64,000 nucleotides of DNA from an uncultured Candidatus Melainabacteria bacterium (GTDB taxonomy: Bacteria > Cyanobacteriota > Vampirovibrionia > Gastranaerophilales > Gastranaerophilaceae). The notes under the pieces are model-generated. The model saw only the letters and a program-made list of their open reading frames with translations. It was not told the DNA's origin and searched no databases. The stretch is taken from assembly GCA_949841365.1 (NCBI GenBank), contig CATKZI010000001.1, forward strand, positions 1-64,000. The letters run 5' to 3'. Of this stretch, positions 1-8,117 are shown piece by piece. The translations under genes and the position numbers were made by a program. How positions within the stretch are numbered: the first letter of the stretch is position 1; the number at the start of each line of letters is the position of its first letter.

Positions 1-44
1 TGAGCGCCCCCCCCCCCGAAACTCCAATATTTAACTTTTTTCAT
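1..44 (-). CDS. Type IV pilin-like gene, first codons only, with poly-G tract
   Basis: Only the 5' end lies in the window. Read on the minus strand, an ATG at 44 follows a GGAGG ribosome site (50-54) and gives MKKVKYWSFGGGGA before the edge. The run of G after WSF has the same placement and flank (GGAG-C/T-TTCG before the run) as the leader of the pilin gene at 34209, so I infer a prepilin with a homopolymer in its leader. The prepilin motif itself is outside the window, so the family is not proven. It starts 11 bases after the aroE stop and is probably co-transcribed with it. Confidence 0.5.
   Translation of the reverse strand, partial: MKKVKYWSFGGGGA
7..17. repeat. Homopolymer tract, 11 C (G on coding strand)
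   Basis: Eleven consecutive C on the plus strand lie in the first codons of the minus-strand pilin-like gene starting at 44. Such runs are prone to slipped-strand length change. Whether 11 keeps the downstream pilin in frame cannot be read because the gene leaves the window. Confidence 0.8.
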
Positions 45-55
45 AAATACCTCCA

Positions 56-1117
56 TTATAATTCTTCCAATGCTGCGATTTTCATATCTTTCCAATCGGG
101 CGTGCGTCCTGTCCAGTGTTCCTGCGCCGCAACTGCCTGAAAAATCAACATATCAAGCCCTGTTATTGTTTTTAGCCCCAATTTCTGTGCATCTTTTATC
201 AAAATTGTTTTTTTAGGGTTATAAATAACATCATAAACAACTGCATCTTTTTTTAGTGTCTGCAATGTATAAGGTTCAACAGGTGACATATCGCCTGCAC
301 GACCAAGCATTCCGATAGGAGTTGTATTTACAAGCATTGAATACTCTTCCAAACTCCTGATATTTTCAATTTGATAAACATTAAACTCAACAGACGGAAA
401 CTTACGTCTTACATAATTCATCAACTCAATTGAGTTTGGAATGTTTCTTGTAAAAAACGCAATTTCTTTTACTCCACACTCTGTCAACGCGACACAAGCC
501 GCATGAGCCGCTCCGCCCGTTCCGAGAATTGCAACTTTTTTCCCGCTCAAATCAAAATCAATTGCGCGTTTAAATCCGATTACATCCGTATTATATGCTT
601 TTAAAGTTTTGTCGGGTTCAATATAAACAGTATTAACGGCACGCGCTAAATCCGCATACTTATCAACCTCGTCAACAAACAGTGAAATCGGAAGTTTCAG
701 CGGTATAGTTACATTAAAACCTTTATACCCGTTAGATTTCAGATATTTAATTCTATCGACAAGTTCATCGGGCGGAGTTTCCAAAATATCATAAGTTGCA
801 TCAATACCAAGGCTCTTAAATCCTGCTTCATGAATAACTTTTGACAGCGAATGTCCTAGAGGATAGCCGATTAAAGCAAACTTATTTTCCCTTGTATCAT
901 TTATTTCAACGGGAGTTTCGACAGGTTTAACTTCCTCAGATTTTGCAGGTCCAAAAACGTATGACGGAACTTCAACCTTTTCAGGCTGTGCAGGCAAAGG
1001 TTCATAAGGCTTTTCAGCAACGGGCGAAGGAGCATTTTGCGCCTTTAATTCTTCAACTGTTATTCCTAATTTTTTAGCTTTCTTAGCAAGAAATCGTTCC
1101 ATAAGTTCAGGATTCAT
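56..1117 (-). CDS. aroE: Shikimate dehydrogenase with N-terminal extension
   Basis: NADP-dependent reduction of 3-dehydroshikimate to shikimate, fourth reductive step of chorismate synthesis; cytosolic. The catalytic domain begins near residue 79 (KFALIGYPLGHSLSKVIHE, shikimate-binding S-x-S). Catalytic Lys is K141 (VTIPLKLP), catalytic Asp D178 (YNTDVIGF), and the dinucleotide loop is GTGGAA at 199-204. AroE is usually about 270-290 residues; this one has 353 because of about 77 extra N-terminal residues, rich in Pro, Glu and Lys and probably flexible, starting with a helix (NPELMERFLAKKAKKLG). The ATG has a good ribosome site (GGAAAGGG) within a repeated leader sequence. It lies downstream of topA on the same strand. 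Confidence 0.93.
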   Translation of the reverse strand: MNPELMERFLAKKAKKLGITVEELKAQNAPSPVAEKPYEPLPAQPEKVEVPSYVFGPAKSEEVKPVETPVEINDTRENKFALIGYPLGHSLSKVIHEAGFKSLGIDATYDILETPPDELVDRIKYLKSNGYKGFNVTIPLKLPISLFVDEVDKYADLARAVNTVYIEPDKTLKAYNTDVIGFKRAIDFDLSGKKVAILGTGGAAHAACVALTECGVKEIAFFTRNIPNSIELMNYVRRKFPSVEFNVYQIENIRSLEEYSMLVNTTPIGMLGRAGDMSPVEPYTLQTLKKDAVVYDVIYNPKKTILIKDAQKLGLKTITGLDMLIFQAVAAQEHWTGRTPDWKDMKIAALEEL

Positions 1118-1120
1118 TTT

Positions 1121-1137
1121 TTTACCCTTTCCGACGA
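1121..1137 (-). repeat. Repeated leader motif, copy before aroE
   Basis: Minus-strand TCGTCGGAAAGGGTAAA directly precedes the aroE ATG and supplies its ribosome site. The same string precedes ssb (12969-12985), and a near copy (GGGTGA) lies at 1231-1246 without a gene start behind it. Confidence 0.55.
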
Positions 1138-1230
1138 TATTGATTAGACTTTATACATCAACGTCAGTCACTTCGCTTTAATATTCCTTTATAAATATCC
1201 TAAAATTTTAACTTACACTCGTTCCCGTTT

Positions 1231-1246
1231 TCACCCTTTCCGACGA
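1231..1246 (-). repeat. Repeated leader motif, orphan copy after topA
   Basis: Minus-strand TCGTCGGAAAGGGTGA in the topA-aroE gap. It is preceded and followed by short GGGA(A/G)CGA and GACTGAC strings that recur at 1141-1300 and 8041-8080, suggesting a decayed dispersed repeat rather than a functional leader. Confidence 0.45.
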
Positions 1247-1259
1247 CATTGGTCAGACC

Positions 1260-3563
1260 TTACATATTCTGGTCAGTCGCTTCGCTCCCGTTTTCCTCTT
1301 CTAATTCTTTTTTATACCCGCATTTCATATTTGAGCAGGCAATCACAGTACCTTTTTTCAATACCTTTCTAACAAGCAGTGATTTGCATTCCGGACATTC
1401 CTCACCTGTAGGCTCATTCCACAATGTAAAATCACAATCAGGATATTTGTCACAGCCATAGAAAACTGTTCCGCGTTTTGATTTACGTTCAACTATCATT
1501 CCCTGACCGCATTTAGGGCATTTAACCCCTGTAGATTTTCTGTACGGTTTTCGGTGCTTGCAATCCTCATTTGTACATTCCATATATTTGCCGTACGGTC
1601 CTGTTTTAAACACCATATCCGAACCGCATTTTTCACATTTTTCTTCACAGATTTCGGGCTCTTTGTTTTCCTCATCCGTTTCTTCTGACAATGCGTTCAA
1701 TGACATCATTGTTTTGCAATCGGGATAACCCGAACAACCCAAGAATTGAGCACCATGTTTACTTGTTCTCAAAACCATCGGTTTTCCGCAGTTAGGACAT
1801 TTAATTTTGCTTTCGATTTTAACGCGTTCGCCGTTTTGCAATGCCTTGTTAACTTCAACAATAAACGGTTCGTAAAAATCTTCTAAAACCTTATTCCACA
1901 CAGCTTTTTTGTCTGCAATTTGGTCGAGTTTGGTTTCCATTCCTGCCGTAAATTTGTAGTCCATAATATCGGCGAACTGCGCTACAAGCTGTTTTGAAAC
2001 AGTTCTGCCCAAAAGTGTAGGATGGAGCGCCTTGTCTTTCTTTTCAACATATTTACGTGTTTGAATAACCGTAATAATAGTTGCATAAGTAGACGGACGG
2101 CCTATTCCGTGTTCTTCCAGTGCTTTAACCAATGATGCTTCGTTGTATCTTGGAGGCGGTTGAGTGAAATGCTGTTTCGGTGTAACCTTTTTACAATTAA
2201 CCTTGTCGCCTTTTTCCAAGTCAGGAATTTTTGCATCCGCATCTTGTTCTTTTTCGTCAGCATCATTATAAAGTTTCAAGAAACCGTCAAAAGTAACTTT
2301 GCTTGTACCTGCTTTTAATGTATAGTCGCCTGCTTTAATCTCAATTGATTTATTTGCAACTTCAGCGTTTGACATCTGCGATGACATGAACTTATCCCAA
2401 ATAAGCTTGTATAAACGATATTGGTCATTATCAAGGTACTGTTTAATACTTTCGGGCGTTCTTTCAGGGTATGACGGACGGATAGCTTCGTGTGCATCCT
2501 GAACATTTTGTTTGCCTTTTGTATAAACATTAGGGGTTTCAGGATAATATTTTTCACCATAATTCCCTAAGATAAAATCTTTTGCCATTGCCTGCGCATC
2601 ATCAGAAACACGGACACTGTCAGTTCTCATATAGGTAATCAAACCGACGGGAGTTCCGTCAATTTCCATACCTTCATAAAGTTTTTGCGCAACCTGCATT
2701 GTTTTTTGAACACCAAAACCAAGTTTTGAAGATGCTGCACGTTGAAGTGTTGAAGTTATAAAAGGCGCAGTCGGTTTGCGTTTCATTGTCTTTTTGGTAA
2801 CTTTTGAAACCTCAAACTCACGTGACGGGTCTTGCAGATATTCTACAATTTTTTGAGCTTCTTCTTGATTTTTAACCGTTTTTTCTACAGGCTTATCTTT
2901 AATTTTAGAAAGTTCAGCTTCAAATATTTTGCCTTCTTTTTCCAAATCCGTGTGAATTGACCAATATTCCTGCGGAACGAATGCTTCAATTTCTTCCTCG
3001 CGCTCACAAATCATACGCAGAGCTACTGATTGAACACGTCCTGCAGAAAGGTTTCTGTTTCCGATTTGTTTCCATAATACGGGTGACAATTTATAACCTA
3101 CAAGCTTATCCAAAATCTGTCTTGTCTGCTGAGCCTGAACCATATCCATATCAATTCCGCGCGGGTTTGCAACGGAATTTTTAACGGCTTTCGGCGTAAT
3201 TTCGTTAAACACAATACGTAAAATCTTTTCATCAGGCACTTTCAAAATCTGGCGAACATGCCAGGCAATAGCTTCTCCCTCGCGGTCAGGGTCGGATGCA
3301 AGGTAGATTTTATCAACTTTTTTTGCCATATCGTTGAGTTTTTTCACAACCTGTTGTTTGCCGGGGATTACCTCAAACTTCGGCATAAAATGGTTTTCTA
3401 TTTCAAAACCTAAATTCTGTGTAGACGGATCTTTTGTCAACAAATTTCTGACATGCCCGAAACTTGCTTCAATCTGAAAACTGTCCCCCAAAATCTTTCT
3501 GATAGTTTTAGATTTTGCGGGAGACTCAACTATAACCAATGATTTCTCTTTTTTCTCTGCCAT
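1260..3563 (-). CDS. topA: DNA topoisomerase I
   Basis: Type IA topoisomerase relaxing negative supercoils. The Toprim domain is at the N-terminus, with E13 (IVESPAKS) and D91/D93/E95 (SDPDREGEA) as metal ligands. The nucleophile is Y311 in LITYMRTDSVR. Four C4 zinc ribbons follow in the last 190 residues (CPNC...CSGYPDC; CEKC...CTNEDC; CPKC...CDKYPDC; CPEC...CSNMKC). Full length at 767 residues. The ATG overlaps the dprA stop by one base (TAATG), so it is translationally coupled in the lptC-lptA-TPR-dprA-topA operon. The last codons (ENGSEATDQNM) are written by a repeated DNA motif also seen in nearby intergenic DNA. Confidence 0.97.
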   Translation of the reverse strand: MAEKKEKSLVIVESPAKSKTIRKILGDSFQIEASFGHVRNLLTKDPSTQNLGFEIENHFMPKFEVIPGKQQVVKKLNDMAKKVDKIYLASDPDREGEAIAWHVRQILKVPDEKILRIVFNEITPKAVKNSVANPRGIDMDMVQAQQTRQILDKLVGYKLSPVLWKQIGNRNLSAGRVQSVALRMICEREEEIEAFVPQEYWSIHTDLEKEGKIFEAELSKIKDKPVEKTVKNQEEAQKIVEYLQDPSREFEVSKVTKKTMKRKPTAPFITSTLQRAASSKLGFGVQKTMQVAQKLYEGMEIDGTPVGLITYMRTDSVRVSDDAQAMAKDFILGNYGEKYYPETPNVYTKGKQNVQDAHEAIRPSYPERTPESIKQYLDNDQYRLYKLIWDKFMSSQMSNAEVANKSIEIKAGDYTLKAGTSKVTFDGFLKLYNDADEKEQDADAKIPDLEKGDKVNCKKVTPKQHFTQPPPRYNEASLVKALEEHGIGRPSTYATIITVIQTRKYVEKKDKALHPTLLGRTVSKQLVAQFADIMDYKFTAGMETKLDQIADKKAVWNKVLEDFYEPFIVEVNKALQNGERVKIESKIKCPNCGKPMVLRTSKHGAQFLGCSGYPDCKTMMSLNALSEETDEENKEPEICEEKCEKCGSDMVFKTGPYGKYMECTNEDCKHRKPYRKSTGVKCPKCGQGMIVERKSKRGTVFYGCDKYPDCDFTLWNEPTGEECPECKSLLVRKVLKKGTVIACSNMKCGYKKELEEENGSEATDQNM

Positions 3564-4636
3564 TATATTTTCCTGTATCTGTCCCCATCGACCTGTTTAA
3601 TTATGCCTTTTAGCTCCATTGTTGTCAAGTAGGTCAACAAATCATCCACACTCAACCTTGTAAATGCCTGAAGTTCATCAAAACATTTGTCCTCAATTTC
3701 AAGAGCATCAAAAATCAATTGTTCATTTTCCGACAAATCCAATTCAAACAGGTTTTTCTGCTCTATTTTAACTTCCCATCCCAAAGCTTCCAAAACATCA
3801 TCCGCGCAAGTCACTAAAGTCGCACCGTTTTTAAGAAGCTTATAAATCCCTTGTGTATTCGGATTTGTAACAAGCCCCGGTATGCACATCAATTCTCTGC
3901 CCTGTTCAAGAGTTAAGTTTGCAGTGATTAACGCTCCGCTTTTTAATGAAGCTTCCGCAACTAATGTACCGTAACTTAAACCTGATACAATTCTGTTTCT
4001 TTGAGGGAAACGAAATTTCAAAGGTTCAAATGTCGGATAATATTCGCTCACAACAGCTCCGTTACCGTCCTCAATCCTTTTATAAAGTTCCTTGTTTGAG
4101 GCAGGATAAGTATAATCAAAACCGCTTGCTATGACACCGATTGTTTTTAGGTTGTTATCAAGTGCCGACACATGTGCCGTTGTATCAATACCCGATGCAA
4201 GCCCTGAGACTATACAAATATCTGTTCCGTTTAATTCTGAAATAATCTTTGCCAACGCGTCTTTTGCATAACTCGTTGCCCTTCTTGAACCCACAACGGC
4301 AAGAGTTTTGTCTAAATTACAATCAAACAAATCGCCTTTATAATACAAAACAGACGGCGCATCATAAATATTTCTAAGCATTTGAGGATATTGTTCATCT
4401 TCAAACGTCAAATATTTAACACCGCGCTCTTTTACTAATTGCAAAGCTTTATCGGGGTCTGTTTTATCACGAAGGCGCAGAAATTTTTCGGCTTTTTTAA
4501 CACTCAAACCGTCAATTTCTGATAAATCTCCTGCTTTAAAAGCCTTCTCAATATCGCCAAAATGATTATACAGTTTTTGAATAAAAGAACTGCTCAACTC
4601 CTCTATTGATGATAAAGCTATCCAATATTTGTCCAT
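3563..4636 (-). CDS. dprA: DNA processing protein DprA (Smf)
   Basis: Binds incoming single-stranded DNA and loads RecA during natural transformation. It has an N-terminal helix-hairpin-helix-like part (to about residue 75), a Rossmann-fold core with VVGSRRATSYA, VSGLASGIDTTAH, GVIASGFDYTYP and RFPQRNRIVSGLS, and a C-terminal winged-helix domain (about 290-357). 357 residues is the normal length. Its start overlaps the TPR gene by 19 bases and its stop overlaps topA. With type IV pilin genes nearby, DNA uptake is plausible but not shown. Confidence 0.95.
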   Translation of the reverse strand: MDKYWIALSSIEELSSSFIQKLYNHFGDIEKAFKAGDLSEIDGLSVKKAEKFLRLRDKTDPDKALQLVKERGVKYLTFEDEQYPQMLRNIYDAPSVLYYKGDLFDCNLDKTLAVVGSRRATSYAKDALAKIISELNGTDICIVSGLASGIDTTAHVSALDNNLKTIGVIASGFDYTYPASNKELYKRIEDGNGAVVSEYYPTFEPLKFRFPQRNRIVSGLSYGTLVAEASLKSGALITANLTLEQGRELMCIPGLVTNPNTQGIYKLLKNGATLVTCADDVLEALGWEVKIEQKNLFELDLSENEQLIFDALEIEDKCFDELQAFTRLSVDDLLTYLTTMELKGIIKQVDGDRYRKI

Positions 4637-5391
4637 TTTTTCTTTATTCTCTCTATCAGCTCTCTTATTTTACCTTTTTCCTCTTCCGGGATATCAAGGT
4701 CAATATAATCCTCAAAATATTCAATCGCATCTTCATAATCACCGCGTGCAAGGAACAAAATTGCCGCCTTTTTGTATGCAGGTGAAAAAGCTTCGTTACG
4801 CGCAATTGCCTTTAAATAGTTTGAAAGCGCCTTGTCAATTTCGTCATTAGCCTCATAAGCTTCACCGAGATAATAATAAATCAAGGGGTTTTCACTCTTA
4901 TATTCAAGAACATTTTCAAAATTTTCTATAGCGCAGGCATAGTTTCCGAGTTCAAAATGCACTTTAGCCAAATCATAATAAACATCGTAATTATCGGGCT
5001 GAACTTCCAAAATAGTTTCAAGTTCATCAATCGCCAAATCTAACTTTGCATCTTCCATATAAAACCTTGCAAGATAGTGACGTAAAACCATATTATCGGG
5101 AATTTCACAAATCCCTGTTGTCATAAGTCCGATACCGTCTGCCATATTTTTATTACGATAATAAATATCGGCAAGATTAATATATACTTGAGCAAGTTTA
5201 GGGTTTAACTCCTGTGCTCTCAAATAATTCTTTTCCGCTTTGTCGTACTCGCCTAGGTTTGCATAACACAAAGCAATATTGTTATAAAGTTCCGCATTTT
5301 CGGGACATTCCTCAAGAACCACACTGAAAGCATCAATTGCCTGTTTATATTCACCTTTATTATACAATTCTAAAGCTGTTTCTACACTCAT
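4618..5391 (-). CDS. Tetratricopeptide repeat protein
   Basis: 257 residues built almost wholly of TPR units of 34 residues (ALELYNKGEYKQAIDAF, AELYNNIALCYANLGEYDKA, LIYYYLGEAYEANDEIDKA and others), about six to seven in tandem. No signal peptide is seen, so it is probably a cytosolic protein-binding scaffold. Its partner cannot be named. It overlaps lptA by 4 bases upstream and dprA by 19 downstream, so it is part of that operon. Confidence 0.85.
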   Translation of the reverse strand: MSVETALELYNKGEYKQAIDAFSVVLEECPENAELYNNIALCYANLGEYDKAEKNYLRAQELNPKLAQVYINLADIYYRNKNMADGIGLMTTGICEIPDNMVLRHYLARFYMEDAKLDLAIDELETILEVQPDNYDVYYDLAKVHFELGNYACAIENFENVLEYKSENPLIYYYLGEAYEANDEIDKALSNYLKAIARNEAFSPAYKKAAILFLARGDYEDAIEYFEDYIDLDIPEEEKGKIRELIERIKKKWTNIG

Positions 5392-6368
5392 AATCCTAAC
5401 CCCATTCCGCTGTCATTATTACTGCCTGAACCGATATTTTTGATTACGGTTCTTGTATTTCCGTCAGCATGGAAATCTTTCGGACTCATTGTCATTCTGA
5501 TTTTATCTGCGTAAATCGTTCTTACACCCTGTGTAATACTTGAACGACCCGTAAAATAAACTTCATTCGGTTTACCCTCTTTATTCGGATAAACGGTAAT
5601 TTTAGGCCCTACAGCGTGATAATCCTGATACCAAACCTGAACATTGCCTGACGCATTAAATATATTTTTGTCTTGAAGATATTCCTGACGCGCAGATTTT
5701 AATACAAGCTTTTTTCCGTCATCCATAACCGCATTGGAAGTTGTATTACCGACAGCAGTCAAAACTTTTGTACCCGCATTATAGAAAAATCTATCGGCAA
5801 AAGATTCATTTCCACCCTGCTGTTTAATTCTTGCATTCCCGATAAGTTCAATATCTTTCAAATCACCGTTTTTGTTTGTTTTAACTTTTGCTTTATCGGA
5901 AAAAGTTTCCAACTCTTTATACAAAATGGTTACTGCCCCGTTAGCAGTCATAATACCTGTTTTAGTATCGTATTCCTGCTCATCTGCGTTAATCACAACA
6001 ATCGGAGTTTTCCCCTCAAATACGATTGACTGTGTATCACCCTGTGCTTTTACGACTTTTGTAATCAAAGAAAGCTGTAAGATATTTGCTTTAACTTCAC
6101 GTTTTTTATTTTTCTTAATCTCAAACGCATAAGGTTTGTCATAAAAAGTTGCAGTATCAAGTTTTTGGTCTTTATCCATACTTACATCAGCAGAATCCCC
6201 GACGACTTTCAAATCGTCAATGGTAACTTTTACATCACCGTCAAATTTTATCTTATTGTCTTTTTCTTCATAACTTTGAGTTTTTGATTCAATAACAAGA
6301 TCGGAAGCCTGTACAAGCAAACCTGCCGTTAAAACAACCGCTGTGATTATTCCTAATATCTTTTTCAC
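5388..6368 (-). CDS. lptA: LptA/OstA-like periplasmic LPS transport protein
   Basis: N-terminal signal peptide (MKKILGIITAVVLTAGLLVQAS) followed by repeated beta-strand units of the OstA/LptA fold (DGDVKVTIDDLKVVGDSADV, NGAVTILYKELETFSDKAKV, SGNVQVWYQDYHAVGPKITV). LptA forms the periplasmic bridge carrying lipopolysaccharide to the outer membrane. 326 residues is longer than the E. coli protein (185) and suggests two OstA modules. It overlaps the LptC-like gene by 4 bases, the expected partner. This is evidence for a diderm envelope. Confidence 0.8.
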   Translation of the reverse strand: MKKILGIITAVVLTAGLLVQASDLVIESKTQSYEEKDNKIKFDGDVKVTIDDLKVVGDSADVSMDKDQKLDTATFYDKPYAFEIKKNKKREVKANILQLSLITKVVKAQGDTQSIVFEGKTPIVVINADEQEYDTKTGIMTANGAVTILYKELETFSDKAKVKTNKNGDLKDIELIGNARIKQQGGNESFADRFFYNAGTKVLTAVGNTTSNAVMDDGKKLVLKSARQEYLQDKNIFNASGNVQVWYQDYHAVGPKITVYPNKEGKPNEVYFTGRSSITQGVRTIYADKIRMTMSPKDFHADGNTRTVIKNIGSGSNNDSGMGLGL

Positions 6369-6967
6369 TTTATCTCCTTATCGCTATATACTTTAGAAAC
6401 AGCATTTCCAATAATTTTAAATCTATCATATTCGGGACTGATTTCAACCTTTGAAGCAGTTGCGATAAAATCACTGTTTCTTGTAATTCTCACATTTCCT
6501 TCAGCCGTAATCGGAACATCTTTTCCTGACCAAACCAGTTTATCAGCCCTAAGTGTCGTTAAATCTTTCAAAACAATAAATGTATCTTCATACAATATAA
6601 TTTGAGATTTATTTTCATTATATGTGCCTTTTGAAGATTCAAAACTCATAGAAACCTCATTGTTATCATTATAAAAATTTCCAACGAGATTATTAAGCAT
6701 GGCAACACCGTTTTTGCTGTCATAATTTCCGCTCTCACCGTAGATTTCCCAATATTTTTTTTCGTCTTTGGTTTCAGTCAGAATAATGCCTTTAATTAAA
6801 GCTTCCTGCCTGTTTTGATCGGTTTGAAGCTGGCTTCTGTTAAAATTATGCGTAATAACACCTGCCGATATAAATGCCCACATCAAAAGGGACACTATAA
6901 CAACAAATACGCCGATATAAGCCTTCTGTTTCTTACTCAAATTTTGTAATCTGCTCTTCAAGTCCAT
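6365..6967 (-). CDS. lptC: LptC-like membrane-anchored LPS export protein
   Basis: Starts MDLKSRLQNLSKKQKAY, then one membrane helix (IGVFVVIVSLLMWAFISAGVI), then a periplasmic beta-strand domain (YWEIYGESGNYDSKNGVAML, FIVLKDLTTLRADKLVWSG) typical of the LptC/YrbK family that hands LPS from the ABC transporter to LptA. I chose ATG 6967; an ATG at 6985 would add MLTFIY. Neither has a Shine-Dalgarno, and TTGTTC-17-TAACAT ends 8 bases before 6967, so the mRNA may be leaderless. First gene of the operon reaching topA. Confidence 0.75.
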   Translation of the reverse strand: MDLKSRLQNLSKKQKAYIGVFVVIVSLLMWAFISAGVITHNFNRSQLQTDQNRQEALIKGIILTETKDEKKYWEIYGESGNYDSKNGVAMLNNLVGNFYNDNNEVSMSFESSKGTYNENKSQIILYEDTFIVLKDLTTLRADKLVWSGKDVPITAEGNVRITRNSDFIATASKVEISPEYDRFKIIGNAVSKVYSDKEIK

Positions 6968-7028
6968 ATATATAAATGTTAGCATAAACTATAAATTTGA
7001 ACAAAAAAAATAAAAAATAACTTAATAT

Positions 7029-7059
7029 TTGAACATTTTTTACTCTTTTGTTTTATAAT
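7029..7059 (+). promoter_or_regulatory. Probable dapA promoter
   Basis: TTGAAC (7029-7034) and TATAAT (7054-7059) with a 19-base spacer, about 37 bases before the dapA ATG, which has its own ribosome site (ATGAGG). The spacer is slightly long. Confidence 0.5.
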
Positions 7060-7095
7060 AAAAATCAGGGATAGAGTAAAAATGAGGTATATATT

Positions 7096-7989
7096 ATGGC
7101 TTTAAGGTATGATGCAGGTGAAGTTATTACGGCAATGGTTACTCCGTTTAATTCTAAACGTGAAATTGACTATAACAAAGCCGAAGAACTTGCTAAATAT
7201 TTAATCACACATGGAACTGATGCCGTTTTAGTTGCAGGAACTACAGGCGAAGGTCCGACACTTACACATGAAGAAGAATTTGAACTTTTAAGCACAGTAA
7301 AACGTGCCGTTGCCAATAAAGCAAAAGTTATTATGAACGCAGGTTCAAACTCTACAGATACAGCGGTTATGGCTGCAAAATGGGCACAAAAAGAAGAAGT
7401 CGATGCAATTTTATCAGTTGTCCCATACTACAACAAACCTTCTCAAAAAGGTATGATTGAACATTTTTCAGCAGTTGCGGAAAATACTGAACTTCCGATT
7501 ATTATTTATAACATTCCGGGAAGAACAGGTGTAAATATGCTTCCCGAAACAGTTGCAAAATTAGCTGAAAAATATCAAAATATCGTCGCTATCAAACAAA
7601 GCTTCGGTGATATGGATATGGTAACAGAAATGAAACTTGCCTGCCCTGAAGATTTCTCAATACTTTCAGGCGACGACAGTTTGACATTGCCTATGATGTC
7701 ATTAGGTGCAAGAGGTGTTGTATCAGTTGCATCTCATATTTTCGGTTCTCAAATGAAATCAATGATTAGAAACTACAAATCGGGAGAATATTTGCCTGCC
7801 GTTAATATGCACAAAAAATTATATCCTGCTTTCAGAAAATTATTTATGGCACCGAACCCGATACCTGTAAAAGCGGCACTCGCTCATAAAGGTATAATTG
7901 AGGATTTCGTAAGACGTCCGCTTGTTGAGTTGACTGATGCGGAAAAACAAGAATTGTTTGCAGTTCTTGACAAAATCAATGAAGATTAG
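7096..7989 (+). CDS. dapA: 4-hydroxy-tetrahydrodipicolinate synthase
   Basis: Condenses pyruvate with aspartate semialdehyde, the first committed step to diaminopimelate and lysine; cytosolic TIM barrel. Schiff-base lysine K167 (IVAIKQSFGD), Y138 (IYNIPGRTGVN) and the T-T pair at 49-50 (AGTTGEGPTLTHEE) are all in place. 297 residues is normal. It is followed by secD on the same strand after 128 bases with no clear terminator, so read-through is possible. Confidence 0.96.
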   Translation: MALRYDAGEVITAMVTPFNSKREIDYNKAEELAKYLITHGTDAVLVAGTTGEGPTLTHEEEFELLSTVKRAVANKAKVIMNAGSNSTDTAVMAAKWAQKEEVDAILSVVPYYNKPSQKGMIEHFSAVAENTELPIIIYNIPGRTGVNMLPETVAKLAEKYQNIVAIKQSFGDMDMVTEMKLACPEDFSILSGDDSLTLPMMSLGARGVVSVASHIFGSQMKSMIRNYKSGEYLPAVNMHKKLYPAFRKLFMAPNPIPVKAALAHKGIIEDFVRRPLVELTDAEKQELFAVLDKINED

Positions 7990-8040
7990 CCAAGTCAGAG
8001 TATAAATAATTTTTAATTTTGTAATTAAAATAATAAAAAA

Positions 8041-8080
8041 AACGGGAACGAACGTAAGTGAGTGACTGACCAATATTGAC
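8041..8080 (+). repeat. Short dispersed repeat (GGGAACGA ... GTGACTGACCAATATT)
   Basis: Between dapA and secD. Its blocks (CGGGAACGA, GTGACTGAC) recur on the minus strand around 1162-1300, including the 3' end of topA, and a related GTGAG...GACTGAC lies in the element at 34701-34736. No function is evident. Confidence 0.4.
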
Positions 8081-8117
8081 AAAATAACAAAAGAATATAT
8101 AAAAAAGGGTAAAAAGA

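Noticed and set aside
7-17. Homopolymer runs as pure sequencing or assembly errors
   Set aside because: Cannot be excluded for exact length, but all three sit at the same place in pilin-type leaders, which random error would not produce.
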